Shown here: piece by piece, positions 54,873 to 62,211 of the stretch
How positions within the stretch are numbered: the first letter of the stretch is position 1
How the letters are laid out: every line of letters begins with the position of its first letter
DNA from: Sphingobium indicum B90A
Lineage (GTDB): Bacteria; Pseudomonadota; Alphaproteobacteria; Sphingomonadales; Sphingomonadaceae
Length of the DNA stretch: 64,000 bases
Direction of reading: 5' to 3'
NCBI RefSeq assembly: GCF_000264945.2
Contig: NZ_CP013070.1
Coordinates: 744,001-808,000, forward strand
Notes under the pieces: generated by a model
What the model saw: only the letters and a program-made list of their open reading frames with translations
What the model was told of the DNA's origin: nothing
Databases searched by the model: none
Made by a program: the position numbers and the translations under genes

Positions 54873-55505
54873 ATGAACCAGACGCTGCTGCCGCAGATCG
54901 GCCCGGTGCTCGAGACGCTCGGCATCGTCGGCACATTCGTTTTCGCCGCGTCCGGGGCGCTGGCGGCAGCGCGCCTGCGCCAGACGCTCGTCACCTTCGC
55001 CTTCTTCGCGCTGGTGACGGGGGTGGGGGGCGGGACTGTCCGCGACCTGCTGATCGGCGCGCCCGTTTTCTGGGTTCGCGACGCGGTGCCCGCCATTGCC
55101 TGCATGATGGCGGCGCTGCTTGTCTGGTTCACCCCGCGCCGCTTGTGGAGCGACAGCGCTCTCGACTGGCTGGACGCGGTGGGACTCGCCGCCTTCGCCG
55201 TCTATGGCGCGGCCAAGGCGATGAGCTATGGCGTGCCTCCGCTGGTCGCGGCGATGATGGGCGTCGTCACCGGCTGCGTGGGAGGCATCATGCGCGACCT
55301 GCTGGCGGGCGAGCCGTCCATATTGCTGCGGCCGGAACTGTACGTGACGGCGGCGGCGCTGGCTTCGGGCCTGTTCGTCTTCCTGCGCTGGATGGGGCTG
55401 GACGTTCCCGTCGCCGGCCTTATCGCCGCGTTGGTCGGTTTCGTGCTGCGGGCCGTCGCGATCCGCAAGGGACTTTCGCTGCCGCATTATCGGCCGGAAG
55501 ACTGA
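54873..55505 (+). CDS. TRIC-type/UPF0126 membrane channel protein
   Basis: The 210-residue protein has seven hydrophobic segments arranged as two similar halves: GTFVFAASGALAAARLRQTL, then TGVGGGTVRDLLIGAPVFWV, and in the second half AFAVYGAAKAMSYGVPPLV with TGCVGGIMRDLLAGEPSIL. This matches trimeric intracellular cation channel-like (YicG/UPF0126) proteins. It starts at 54873. Confidence 0.9.
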   Translation: MNQTLLPQIGPVLETLGIVGTFVFAASGALAAARLRQTLVTFAFFALVTGVGGGTVRDLLIGAPVFWVRDAVPAIACMMAALLVWFTPRRLWSDSALDWLDAVGLAAFAVYGAAKAMSYGVPPLVAAMMGVVTGCVGGIMRDLLAGEPSILLRPELYVTAAALASGLFVFLRWMGLDVPVAGLIAALVGFVLRAVAIRKGLSLPHYRPED

Positions 55506-55534
55506 GCCAAAAAATCGGTGGATGGTCTCCGCCG

Positions 55535-55840
55535 TCAACCCTGCGCCTTTTTCCGCCGGGTTTCCCAGCCCTTCCTGGCGGCGGCGGAACGATCCGCGGC
55601 CGGCCGACGGGCCGATGCCGCGCCGCCCTTCTTCCCGCCCTTGCGCGAGGAGGCATGGCTGTCCGGCTTGCCCCGGCCGGAACCGGACTTGTTGCCGCCG
55701 CCCGATTCCTTGTTGACGGTCGCCCAGGCGCGCCGTTCCGCTTCCCGGCGGGATACGCCGCGATCCTCATAACCCTGCTCGATATGCTCCGCCTTGCGCT
55801 TCTGCTTGTCGGTGTAGCTGCTCTTGTCGCCCTGGGGCAT
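55535..55840 (-). CDS. Small basic protein of the 'plasmid stabilization' type
   Basis: This 101-residue protein has SYTDKQKRKAEHIEQGYEDR, then GVSRREAERRAWATVNKESG, and a Lys/Gly/Arg-rich tail with KGWETRRKK. The pattern is common in small proteins annotated as plasmid stabilization proteins, though the function is not proven. AGAAGGAG precedes the ATG at 55840. Confidence 0.78.
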   Translation of the reverse strand: MPQGDKSSYTDKQKRKAEHIEQGYEDRGVSRREAERRAWATVNKESGGGNKSGSGRGKPDSHASSRKGGKKGGAASARRPAADRSAAARKGWETRRKKAQG

Positions 55841-56009
55841 GACCGTCTCCTTCTGCTTGCATGCGGCTTCAACGATCGATGCGTCGGGCCGTTCACATCG
55901 CTGCACAAGCGTCACGAATTAGGGGGGAACGAGTCACGAGCCTCGTTTCGAGTTTCTCGAATTCCACCATTTTCGTCTCCCCTTGAACTGAATCCCCACA
56001 CGCCCAAGG

Positions 56010-56034
56010 GGAACAGGGCGGTCCGGCCTGCGTT
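56010..56034 (+). promoter_or_regulatory. EcfG-type promoter of the small hypothetical pair
   Basis: GGAAC at 56010-56014 and GTT at 56032-56034 with a 17-base spacer match the general stress consensus. The next ATG is at 56044, only nine bases after the GTT, so transcription may start at or next to it. Confidence 0.6.
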
Positions 56035-56043
56035 CACCAGCGC

Positions 56044-56385
56044 ATGGAGCAGCGCACTCTTCTCGAACGTCTGGCGCGTCATCTGGCGTCGGGCCATCCC
56101 GATCCGCATCCGGAACGCTGGCAGGAACAGGTGGAGGCCGCCGCCGGGCTGCTCGCCATCATCAAGGATCCCGACGATGTCATGCGGCAGGCGGGCGACG
56201 ACCGCATCTGGCGGGCGATGATCGATGCGGCGCTGCGCCAGCGCTGGTCCATCGCCTCCGCGCCCTCCGTGGAACCGCCCGGCGGCGCCGATGAGGAAGG
56301 CGACATCCCGCTGACGCCCGATACCGTCAGCGGCAACCGGGCCGAATGGGTCCATCTGCACGAAACACAGGAGAAGCCGAAATGA
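56044..56385 (+). CDS. Hypothetical protein, probable stress regulon member
   Basis: A 113-residue acidic helical protein (LARHLASGHPDPHPERWQ, then EAAAGLLAIIKDPDDVMRQA and DDRIWRAMIDAALRQRW). No family recognised. There is no ribosome-binding site before the ATG and the EcfG-type promoter ends nine bases upstream, so the mRNA could be leaderless. It overlaps the next gene by 4 bp. Confidence 0.7.
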   Translation: MEQRTLLERLARHLASGHPDPHPERWQEQVEAAAGLLAIIKDPDDVMRQAGDDRIWRAMIDAALRQRWSIASAPSVEPPGGADEEGDIPLTPDTVSGNRAEWVHLHETQEKPK

Positions 56386-56630
56386 AGGGGTTGTTGAAAC
56401 TCGCATTCGTCACCGGGCTGGGCGCCGTCGTCTGGCGGGGATGGAAGGAACGGCAGGCGGGGCGCGACGCGGGCGCCCATCGCGGGACAGGCTTCTCGTC
56501 CGGCCCCGTGCGCGACGCGGGGCCGGACGAACAGCATATCGACGCGCGCGACTGGGACATGGTGGACGAGCAGATCGATGAAAGTTTCCCCGCCAGCGAC
56601 CCGCCCGGCAATTATCGCGGCCTGCATTGA
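56382..56630 (+). CDS. Small hypothetical protein with DESFPASDPP motif
   Basis: This 82-residue protein has an N-terminal hydrophobic segment (LLKLAFVTGLGAVVWRGW) and a C-terminal DMVDEQIDESFPASDPPGNY, a motif seen in many small stress-linked proteins of alphaproteobacteria. Its ATG overlaps the previous stop. Probably membrane-attached. Confidence 0.72.
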   Translation: MKGLLKLAFVTGLGAVVWRGWKERQAGRDAGAHRGTGFSSGPVRDAGPDEQHIDARDWDMVDEQIDESFPASDPPGNYRGLH

Positions 56631-56744
56631 GGCGCCGGGCCGCCTTATCGATCAGATCGCTTCCCAATCCATTGCGCCGTTTATGCCCCGCCTCTATTGA
56701 GGCGGCTGCCGGCCCCATGCCGGGCCAACAGGGGAATAACATCA

Positions 56745-57674
56745 ATGCCTTCGGGTCTGATCGCGCTGCTCGACGACGTAGCGGGGATTGCCAAGCTCAC
56801 AGCCAGTTCGCTGGACGATGTCGCCGCCGCCGCTGGCAAGGCGGGGTCCAAGGCGGCAGGCGTCGTGATCGACGACACTGCCGTCACGCCGCGCTATGTC
56901 ATGGGCCTGACGCCGGACCGCGAACTGCCCATCATCTGGAAGATCGCCAAGGGTTCGCTGCGCAACAAGCTGCTGTTCCTGCTTCCCGCTGCGCTGGTGC
57001 TGAGCGCCGTCGCGCCCTGGCTGTTGCCTCCCCTGCTGATGCTGGGCGGGGCGTTCCTCTGTTTCGAAGCGGCGGAAAAGCTGCTCGAAGCGGTGCAGGG
57101 CGGCCATGATCTGGCCGAAGAGGCGCTGGAAACGCACAGTTCCGTGGAATTGGAGGACCAGAAGGTCTCCGGCGCGATCCGCACCGACTTCATCCTGTCG
57201 GGCGAGATCATGGCGATCGCGCTCGGCACCGTGGCGACGGAGCCGATCTGGGAGCAGGCGATCATCCTGGTCGTCGTCGCCTTCCTGATCACCGCGGGCG
57301 TCTATGGCGTCGTCGGCTTCATCGTGAAGATGGACGATATCGGCCTGCATCTGGCGGAACGGCGCTCGGCCGGCGCGCGCATGCTGGGCCGGGCGATGGT
57401 GAAGGCCATGCCGGTGCTGATGGGGATATTGAGCGTGGTCGGCACGGCGGCGATGCTCTGGGTCGGCGGCGGGCTGATCGTCCACGGGCTGCATGAATTC
57501 CACTGGGATCTGATCCCCGGCGCCATCCATCATGTGGCGGCGGACGCTGCCCATGGCCTGCCCGCCATCGCTCCGGCGGTGGAATGGGTCGTGAACGCGG
57601 TGGGCGCGGGCATTGTCGGCTTGATCGTCGGCGGCATCGTCGTGGCGGCGCTGCACCTTTTCAAAAAGCATTGA
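56745..57674 (+). CDS. DUF808 membrane protein
   Basis: A 309-residue protein beginning GLIALLDDVAGIAKLTASSL, then DDVAAAAGKAGSKAAGVVID and DTAVTPRYVMG, which is the DUF808 (YedI-like) pattern. It has several transmembrane segments, among them LLFLLPAALVLSAVAPWLL and IILVVVAFLITAGVYGVVG. Function unknown. Its stop shares a base with the MATE gene start. Confidence 0.9.
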   Translation: MPSGLIALLDDVAGIAKLTASSLDDVAAAAGKAGSKAAGVVIDDTAVTPRYVMGLTPDRELPIIWKIAKGSLRNKLLFLLPAALVLSAVAPWLLPPLLMLGGAFLCFEAAEKLLEAVQGGHDLAEEALETHSSVELEDQKVSGAIRTDFILSGEIMAIALGTVATEPIWEQAIILVVVAFLITAGVYGVVGFIVKMDDIGLHLAERRSAGARMLGRAMVKAMPVLMGILSVVGTAAMLWVGGGLIVHGLHEFHWDLIPGAIHHVAADAAHGLPAIAPAVEWVVNAVGAGIVGLIVGGIVVAALHLFKKH

Positions 57675-59050
57675 TGCGTTCACCCTGGCGCCTGGAGGCC
57701 GGGGCGCTGACGGCGCTCGCGCTGCCGATGATCGCGGGCAATATCGCCTGGGCCGGCATCGCGGCGACGGACCTGCTGCTGCTCGGCCGGCTGGGCGCGG
57801 GCGCGGTGGCGTCGGGCGCGCTGGCCATCAACCTGTTCAACGCGCTGCTGATCTTCGGCATGGGCCTGGTCACCGCCGCCGCGCCGCTGATCGCCACGGA
57901 GCGGGGACGGCGGCTGCATTCGGTGCGCGACGTCCGACGGACCGTGCACCAGACGCTGCGCGCGGCGACGCTGTTCGTGCTGCCCGCCTGGGCGCTGCTG
58001 TGGGAAAGCGAATCCATCCTGCTGCTGATGGGGCAGGAGGCCGACCTGGCGGCGCAGGCGGGCGAACTGATGCGCGGGCTGCAATGGGCGCTGCTGCCCT
58101 TTCTGGGCTTCACCACGCTGCGCAACTTCATCGCCGCGCTGGAACGGCCGGTCTGGGGGCTGGTCATCATGGTCTGCGCCATCCCGTTCAACCTGCTGGC
58201 GGGATGGGCCCTGATCTTCGGGCATTTCGGTTTCCCCGCGCTGGGGATTTTCGGCGCGGGCATCGCCAGCAGCCTGTCCTCATCCTTCCTGTTCCTGGGT
58301 CTGCTGTCGGTCATCCTGATCGACCGGCGGTTCCGCCGCTATCGTCTGCTGGGGCGATTCTGGACCCGCGACCGGGAACGGCACCGCACCGTCTGGGCGC
58401 TGGGCCTGCCCATCGCCATCACCCTGGGGCTGGAGACGACGGTGTTCAACGCCTCCGCCTTCCTGATGGGATTGATCGACCGCGATTCGCTGGCGGCGCA
58501 TGCCGTCGCGATCCAGATCGCCGCGCTCGTCTTCATGGTCCCGATGGGCATCGGCCAGGCGGCGACCGTGCGCGTGGGCCTCGCCTATGGAAAGGGCGAC
58601 CTGGCGGCGGTCGGGCGAGCCGGCTGGCTGGCGCTGGCGATCGGCACCGGATTCGCGCTGATGGCGGCGGCGATGCTCATCGCCTTTCCGCGCATGCTGA
58701 TCTCCGCCTTCCTGGACCTTTCCGATCCCGCCAATGGACGGACGGCGACGCTGGCGGTCGGTTTCCTGGGGGTCGCCGCGCTGTTCCAGTTGGTGGACGC
58801 CGCGCAGGCGGTTGGCGCGGGCGTGCTGAGGGGCATTCAGGACACGCGCGTGCCGATGATCTTCGCCCTGATCGGCTATTGGGTGATCGGCATCGGGGTC
58901 GGCGTCATCCTGGCCTTTCCCCTGGGATTGCAGGGCCTGGGCATCTGGCTGGGCCTTGCAAGCGGGCTGGGCGCGGTCGCGCTGCTGCTGGTGGCGCGCT
59001 GGACCCTGCGCGAGAAGCTACATCTTCTGCCGCACAAGGGAAAGGCTTGA
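57674..59050 (+). CDS. MATE-family efflux transporter
   Basis: The 458-residue protein has 12 hydrophobic helices in two repeats. It begins with LTALALPMIAGNIAWAGIA and has the MATE segments LLLGRLGAGAVASGALAINL and GLPIAITLGLETTVFNASAF. It exports drugs or metabolites with a cation gradient. Translationally coupled to DUF808 (TGATG). Confidence 0.9.
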   Translation: MRSPWRLEAGALTALALPMIAGNIAWAGIAATDLLLLGRLGAGAVASGALAINLFNALLIFGMGLVTAAAPLIATERGRRLHSVRDVRRTVHQTLRAATLFVLPAWALLWESESILLLMGQEADLAAQAGELMRGLQWALLPFLGFTTLRNFIAALERPVWGLVIMVCAIPFNLLAGWALIFGHFGFPALGIFGAGIASSLSSSFLFLGLLSVILIDRRFRRYRLLGRFWTRDRERHRTVWALGLPIAITLGLETTVFNASAFLMGLIDRDSLAAHAVAIQIAALVFMVPMGIGQAATVRVGLAYGKGDLAAVGRAGWLALAIGTGFALMAAAMLIAFPRMLISAFLDLSDPANGRTATLAVGFLGVAALFQLVDAAQAVGAGVLRGIQDTRVPMIFALIGYWVIGIGVGVILAFPLGLQGLGIWLGLASGLGAVALLLVARWTLREKLHLLPHKGKA

Positions 59051-59150
59051 TTCGCTCGTCTGGCGAATGCGCCGGATTGCGTCGGCAGGTGATGGTGCGA
59101 CGCACAAAGCAATTGAACCGGCGCGTCAAATCGGTAATGGAAAACGCATT

Positions 59151-59471
59151 ATGACCGCTCCTACCATGTTCTTCGAGGCGATTGCGCTTCAGAAATGTCT
59201 GATGGCGACCTATAACAAGATGGTCGTGAAGCTCGCCCCGCACATCCTGTACACGCGCCATGACGAAATGTTCATCGACGCGGTGACGATAGAGCGCGAC
59301 GGCCGCCCGCCGCGGGAGCTGAAGCTGGGCACGTTCAAGCTGGCGGGACTGAACGACGTCAGCCTGATCGAGGAGAAGTTCGAGGCGATGCACGGCCTCT
59401 ACGATCAGGCCGACAGCAAGTATAAGGGCGTGACCCTGTTCGCGGTGGAGCCGGAGAGCGCGGCGGCCTGA
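59151..59471 (+). CDS. Hypothetical protein (106 residues)
   Basis: A 106-residue protein (FFEAIALQKCLMATYNKMVV, KLAPHILYTRHDEMFIDAVT and KLGTFKLAGLNDVSLIEEKF). It resembles conserved sphingomonad proteins of unknown function; no signal peptide or membrane helix. The ATG is at 59151. A terminator follows. Confidence 0.78.
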   Translation: MTAPTMFFEAIALQKCLMATYNKMVVKLAPHILYTRHDEMFIDAVTIERDGRPPRELKLGTFKLAGLNDVSLIEEKFEAMHGLYDQADSKYKGVTLFAVEPESAAA

Positions 59472-59494
59472 GATTTCATTGCGGGTTCGGCGTT

Positions 59495-59528
59495 GGAAAA
59501 GGGCGGTCCCGCGGGGCCGCCCTTTTCC
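59495..59528. terminator. Bidirectional hairpin terminator
   Basis: GGAAAAGGGCGG and CCGCCCTTTTCC form a 12-base stem with a small G/C loop and an internal TTTT run. It lies between the convergent 59151 gene and rnr and can serve both. Confidence 0.75.
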
Positions 59529-59574
59529 GTTGGGGTTTGTTCGGTTCAAGTGGTGTCTGGAGGCACGCGGCTCC

Positions 59575-61938
59575 TTACCGCCGATGCTTGCCCCTTTTCG
59601 ATCCGATGTGCCGGACATTGCCGGGCCGCCCGCGCCGGGCGCTGCCGGGGCGCACCCGGTCCTTCTTGAAGCTCGGCCGCTGGGGCGGGGCGTCGGGCAG
59701 TTCGAAGCGCAGCGATCCGTTGATCGGATCCGCCTCCGCCAGCCGCAATGCCAGCCGCTGCCCGACCGTATAGCGATCCCCGCTCTCCACGCCCTCCAGC
59801 GCCCGCCCGGCTTCGTCGAAGAAGAAACGCTCGTCGCCCAGCGTCGACACCGGCACCAGCCCGTCGCCGCCCAGTCCCTCCACCGTGGCGAAGAAGCCGA
59901 AGCTCTGCACGCCGGTGATCCGCGCCTCCACCAGATCGCCGACATGCGCCGCCAGGAAGGCCGCGACATAGCGGTCGGTGGTCTCCCGCTCCGCCTCCAT
60001 GGCGCGGCGCTCATGCTGGCTGATCATTTCGCCCACGCGGCCCATATTCTCCATATCCTCGCCGCTCAGCGAAGACCGGTCGGGAATGTCCCCCTTGGGC
60101 GCGGGCAGTTCCAGCCCATAGGCGCCCACCAGCGCCCGGTGCACCAGCAGGTCGGCATAGCGCCGGATCGGCGAGGTGAAATGGGCATAGGAACCCAAGG
60201 CCAGCCCGAAATGGCCCAGATTGGACGGCGCATAATAGGCCTGGGTCTGGCTGCGCAGGATCTGCTCCATGATCTGGGGCTTTTCCTCCGCTTCCCCGAC
60301 CCGTTCGATCAGCCGGTTGAAGGTCGCAGGCCTCACCACCTGCCCCAGGGCGAATTCGATGCCGAAGGTCGCCAGATAGTCCTTCAACGCGACCAGCTTG
60401 TCCCGGCTCGGCGGTTCATGGACGCGGTACATGACCGGCGCCTTCTTGGCCTCCAGCGCCTTGGCCGCCGCGACATTGGCGGCGATCATATAATCCTCGA
60501 TCAGCATATGCGCGTCGAGCCGCTCGCGCACCGCGACGCTGACGATCTTGCCATAGTCGTCCAGCACCACCCGCCGCTCCGGCAAGTCCAGCGCCAGCGG
60601 CTCCCGCTTGTCCCGCGCCTTGCGCAGCAACGCCCAACAGGCCCAAAGCGGCCTCAGCGCCGTCTCCAGCAACTCCCCCGCCCGCAGGCGGGAGGGGGTC
60701 GGGGGGTGGGCTGGCGCGTCATCCGCCCCCATATCCAACGTCCCATCAATCGCCGCCTGCGCATCCTCATAGGCCAGCACCGCCACCACCCGGATCACCG
60801 CGCGGGAGAAGCGCCAGCTCTTCACCTTGCCCGAAGCGTCAAGGACAAGGTGACAGGCCATCGCCGCCCGATCCTCGCCCGCCCGCAACGAACACATGTC
60901 GGACGAAAGCTGGTGCGGCAGCATCGGCACCACGAGATCGGGAAAATAGACGCTGTTCCCGCGCTTCCTCGCTTCCCGGTCCAGCGCGCTGCCCGGCCGC
61001 ACATAATAGCTGACGTCCGCGATCGCGACGATCGCCTTGTAGCCGCCTGAATTGGCCGGATCGTCGTCCGGCGCGGCCCAGACCGCATCGTCATGGTCCC
61101 GCGCATCGACCGGATCGATGGCGACGATGGGCAAATGCCGCAAATCCTCCCGCTTTTCCTCATGCAGGGCCAGGCTGGAAGCTGCCACTGCCTCTTCCTC
61201 GACCCGCTCGGAAAAGACATGGGGAATGCCATGCTTGTGGATGGCGATCAGGCTGAAGCTGCGTGGCGCGAAGGGATCACCCAATATGTCCGTGACCCGC
61301 GCCGTGATCCGGGGCGGGCGCCCCACCGGCTCGGCCAGCACCAGGTCGCCCTTCTTCGCCGCGCCGGCGTCCGAAATCGGCGTGTCCCGGCGGATGCGCT
61401 TGTCGACGGGGCGCAGCCACAGCTTGCCGCCGTCGCCTTCCTCCACCACGCCCAGCAATTCCTCGCTGGCCTTGGCGAGTTTCTTCATCGGATGCGCGAC
61501 CCAGCCGCGCCCGGCTTCCTCCGTCCGCGCCAGGATGCGGTCGCCTATGGTCAGCGCGCCGCGCTTTCCCCGCTCCACGATGCGCAGCCGGGGTGCGGGC
61601 TGTCCCTCCGCCTCCCAGCGTTCGGGCGTGGCGATCAGGGTGGTGTCGTCGACATCGACGATCCGCAGCACCGTGACCTTGGGCACGCCGCCCATCTTGT
61701 GGAAGGCCCGCGCCGGGCCGATGTCGATCAGCCCTTCGTCCGCCATGTCCTTGAGCAGCGCCTTGAGCGCGATCTTCTCCTGCCCCTTGAGGCCGAAGGC
61801 CTTTGCGATCTCCCGCTTTCCGGCCGGCTGGTCGGACGTGGCGATGAAATCCATCACCTGCTCGCGCGTCGGAAAGCCCGCGGGCCGAACCTTGGTCCGT
61901 GCGGAGTCGGTTTTCTTCTTCTTTTCGGTGGATGCCAT
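59575..61938 (-). CDS. rnr: Ribonuclease R with in-frame repeat insertion
   Basis: The 787-residue 3'-5' exoribonuclease has an N-terminal winged helix and cold-shock-like domains, the RNB catalytic domain (PIVAIDPVDARDHDDAVWAA with the metal Asp residues; SSDMCSLRAGEDRAAM and HFTSPIRRYADLLVHRAL) and a C-terminal S1 domain (VEARITGVQSFGFFATVEG). A Lys/Arg-rich tail (KKDRVRPGSARRGRPG) follows. It digests structured RNA. Residues near 409-427 (ADDAPAHPPTPSRLRAGE) come from a repeat. Confidence 0.94.
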   Translation of the reverse strand: MASTEKKKKTDSARTKVRPAGFPTREQVMDFIATSDQPAGKREIAKAFGLKGQEKIALKALLKDMADEGLIDIGPARAFHKMGGVPKVTVLRIVDVDDTTLIATPERWEAEGQPAPRLRIVERGKRGALTIGDRILARTEEAGRGWVAHPMKKLAKASEELLGVVEEGDGGKLWLRPVDKRIRRDTPISDAGAAKKGDLVLAEPVGRPPRITARVTDILGDPFAPRSFSLIAIHKHGIPHVFSERVEEEAVAASSLALHEEKREDLRHLPIVAIDPVDARDHDDAVWAAPDDDPANSGGYKAIVAIADVSYYVRPGSALDREARKRGNSVYFPDLVVPMLPHQLSSDMCSLRAGEDRAAMACHLVLDASGKVKSWRFSRAVIRVVAVLAYEDAQAAIDGTLDMGADDAPAHPPTPSRLRAGELLETALRPLWACWALLRKARDKREPLALDLPERRVVLDDYGKIVSVAVRERLDAHMLIEDYMIAANVAAAKALEAKKAPVMYRVHEPPSRDKLVALKDYLATFGIEFALGQVVRPATFNRLIERVGEAEEKPQIMEQILRSQTQAYYAPSNLGHFGLALGSYAHFTSPIRRYADLLVHRALVGAYGLELPAPKGDIPDRSSLSGEDMENMGRVGEMISQHERRAMEAERETTDRYVAAFLAAHVGDLVEARITGVQSFGFFATVEGLGGDGLVPVSTLGDERFFFDEAGRALEGVESGDRYTVGQRLALRLAEADPINGSLRFELPDAPPQRPSFKKDRVRPGSARRGRPGNVRHIGSKRGKHRR
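60674..60700. repeat. Short G/C palindrome inserted in rnr
   Basis: CCCCCGCCCGCAGGCGGGAG, then GGGG, is a palindrome in the middle of rnr, followed by GGGGGGTGGGCTGG. The encoded stretch ADDAPAHPPTPSRLRAGE is Pro-rich and breaks an otherwise normal RNB domain alignment. The frame is preserved. Confidence 0.65.
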
Positions 61939-62054
61939 GGACCAGCTATAGGGAGAGGGGCACCGACATGCCAGTGCCGCATGGGATAGGCATCATGCGA
62001 ATCGCGCCGACCGAGCCATAATCCCGTGGGGTGGTTTCCCGCCATTCCCTACTT

Positions 62055-62146
62055 CGTCACCCCGGGCTTGACCCGGGGTCTCGCTGCCTTGGGCTGGGCG
62101 CGGACTCAGAAAGAAAGCGGGACCCCGGATCAAGTCCGGGGTGACG
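62055..62146. repeat. Palindromic intergenic repeat, family C copy 2 (inverted)
   Basis: The ends are CGTCACCCCGGGCTTGACCC and GTCCGGGGTGACG with a middle containing CTCAGAAAGAAAGCGG. This middle matches copy 1 (44187-44279) on the opposite strand. It fills the gap between rnr and sppA; I see nothing else there. Confidence 0.85.
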
Positions 62147-62211
62147 GAAAATTGATGTCAGCTCCTGACCAAAACCGGCCATCAGCTTCCATCACCAGCA
62201 AGCAACACCCA

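Noticed and set aside
55929..55947. GGAAC followed by GTT at a 14-base spacing
   Set aside because: Too short for the EcfG consensus (16-17); the site at 56010 with 17 bases fits better.
59479..61050. 523-codon open frame antisense to rnr
   Set aside because: Shadow of the RNase R gene with no domain of its own.
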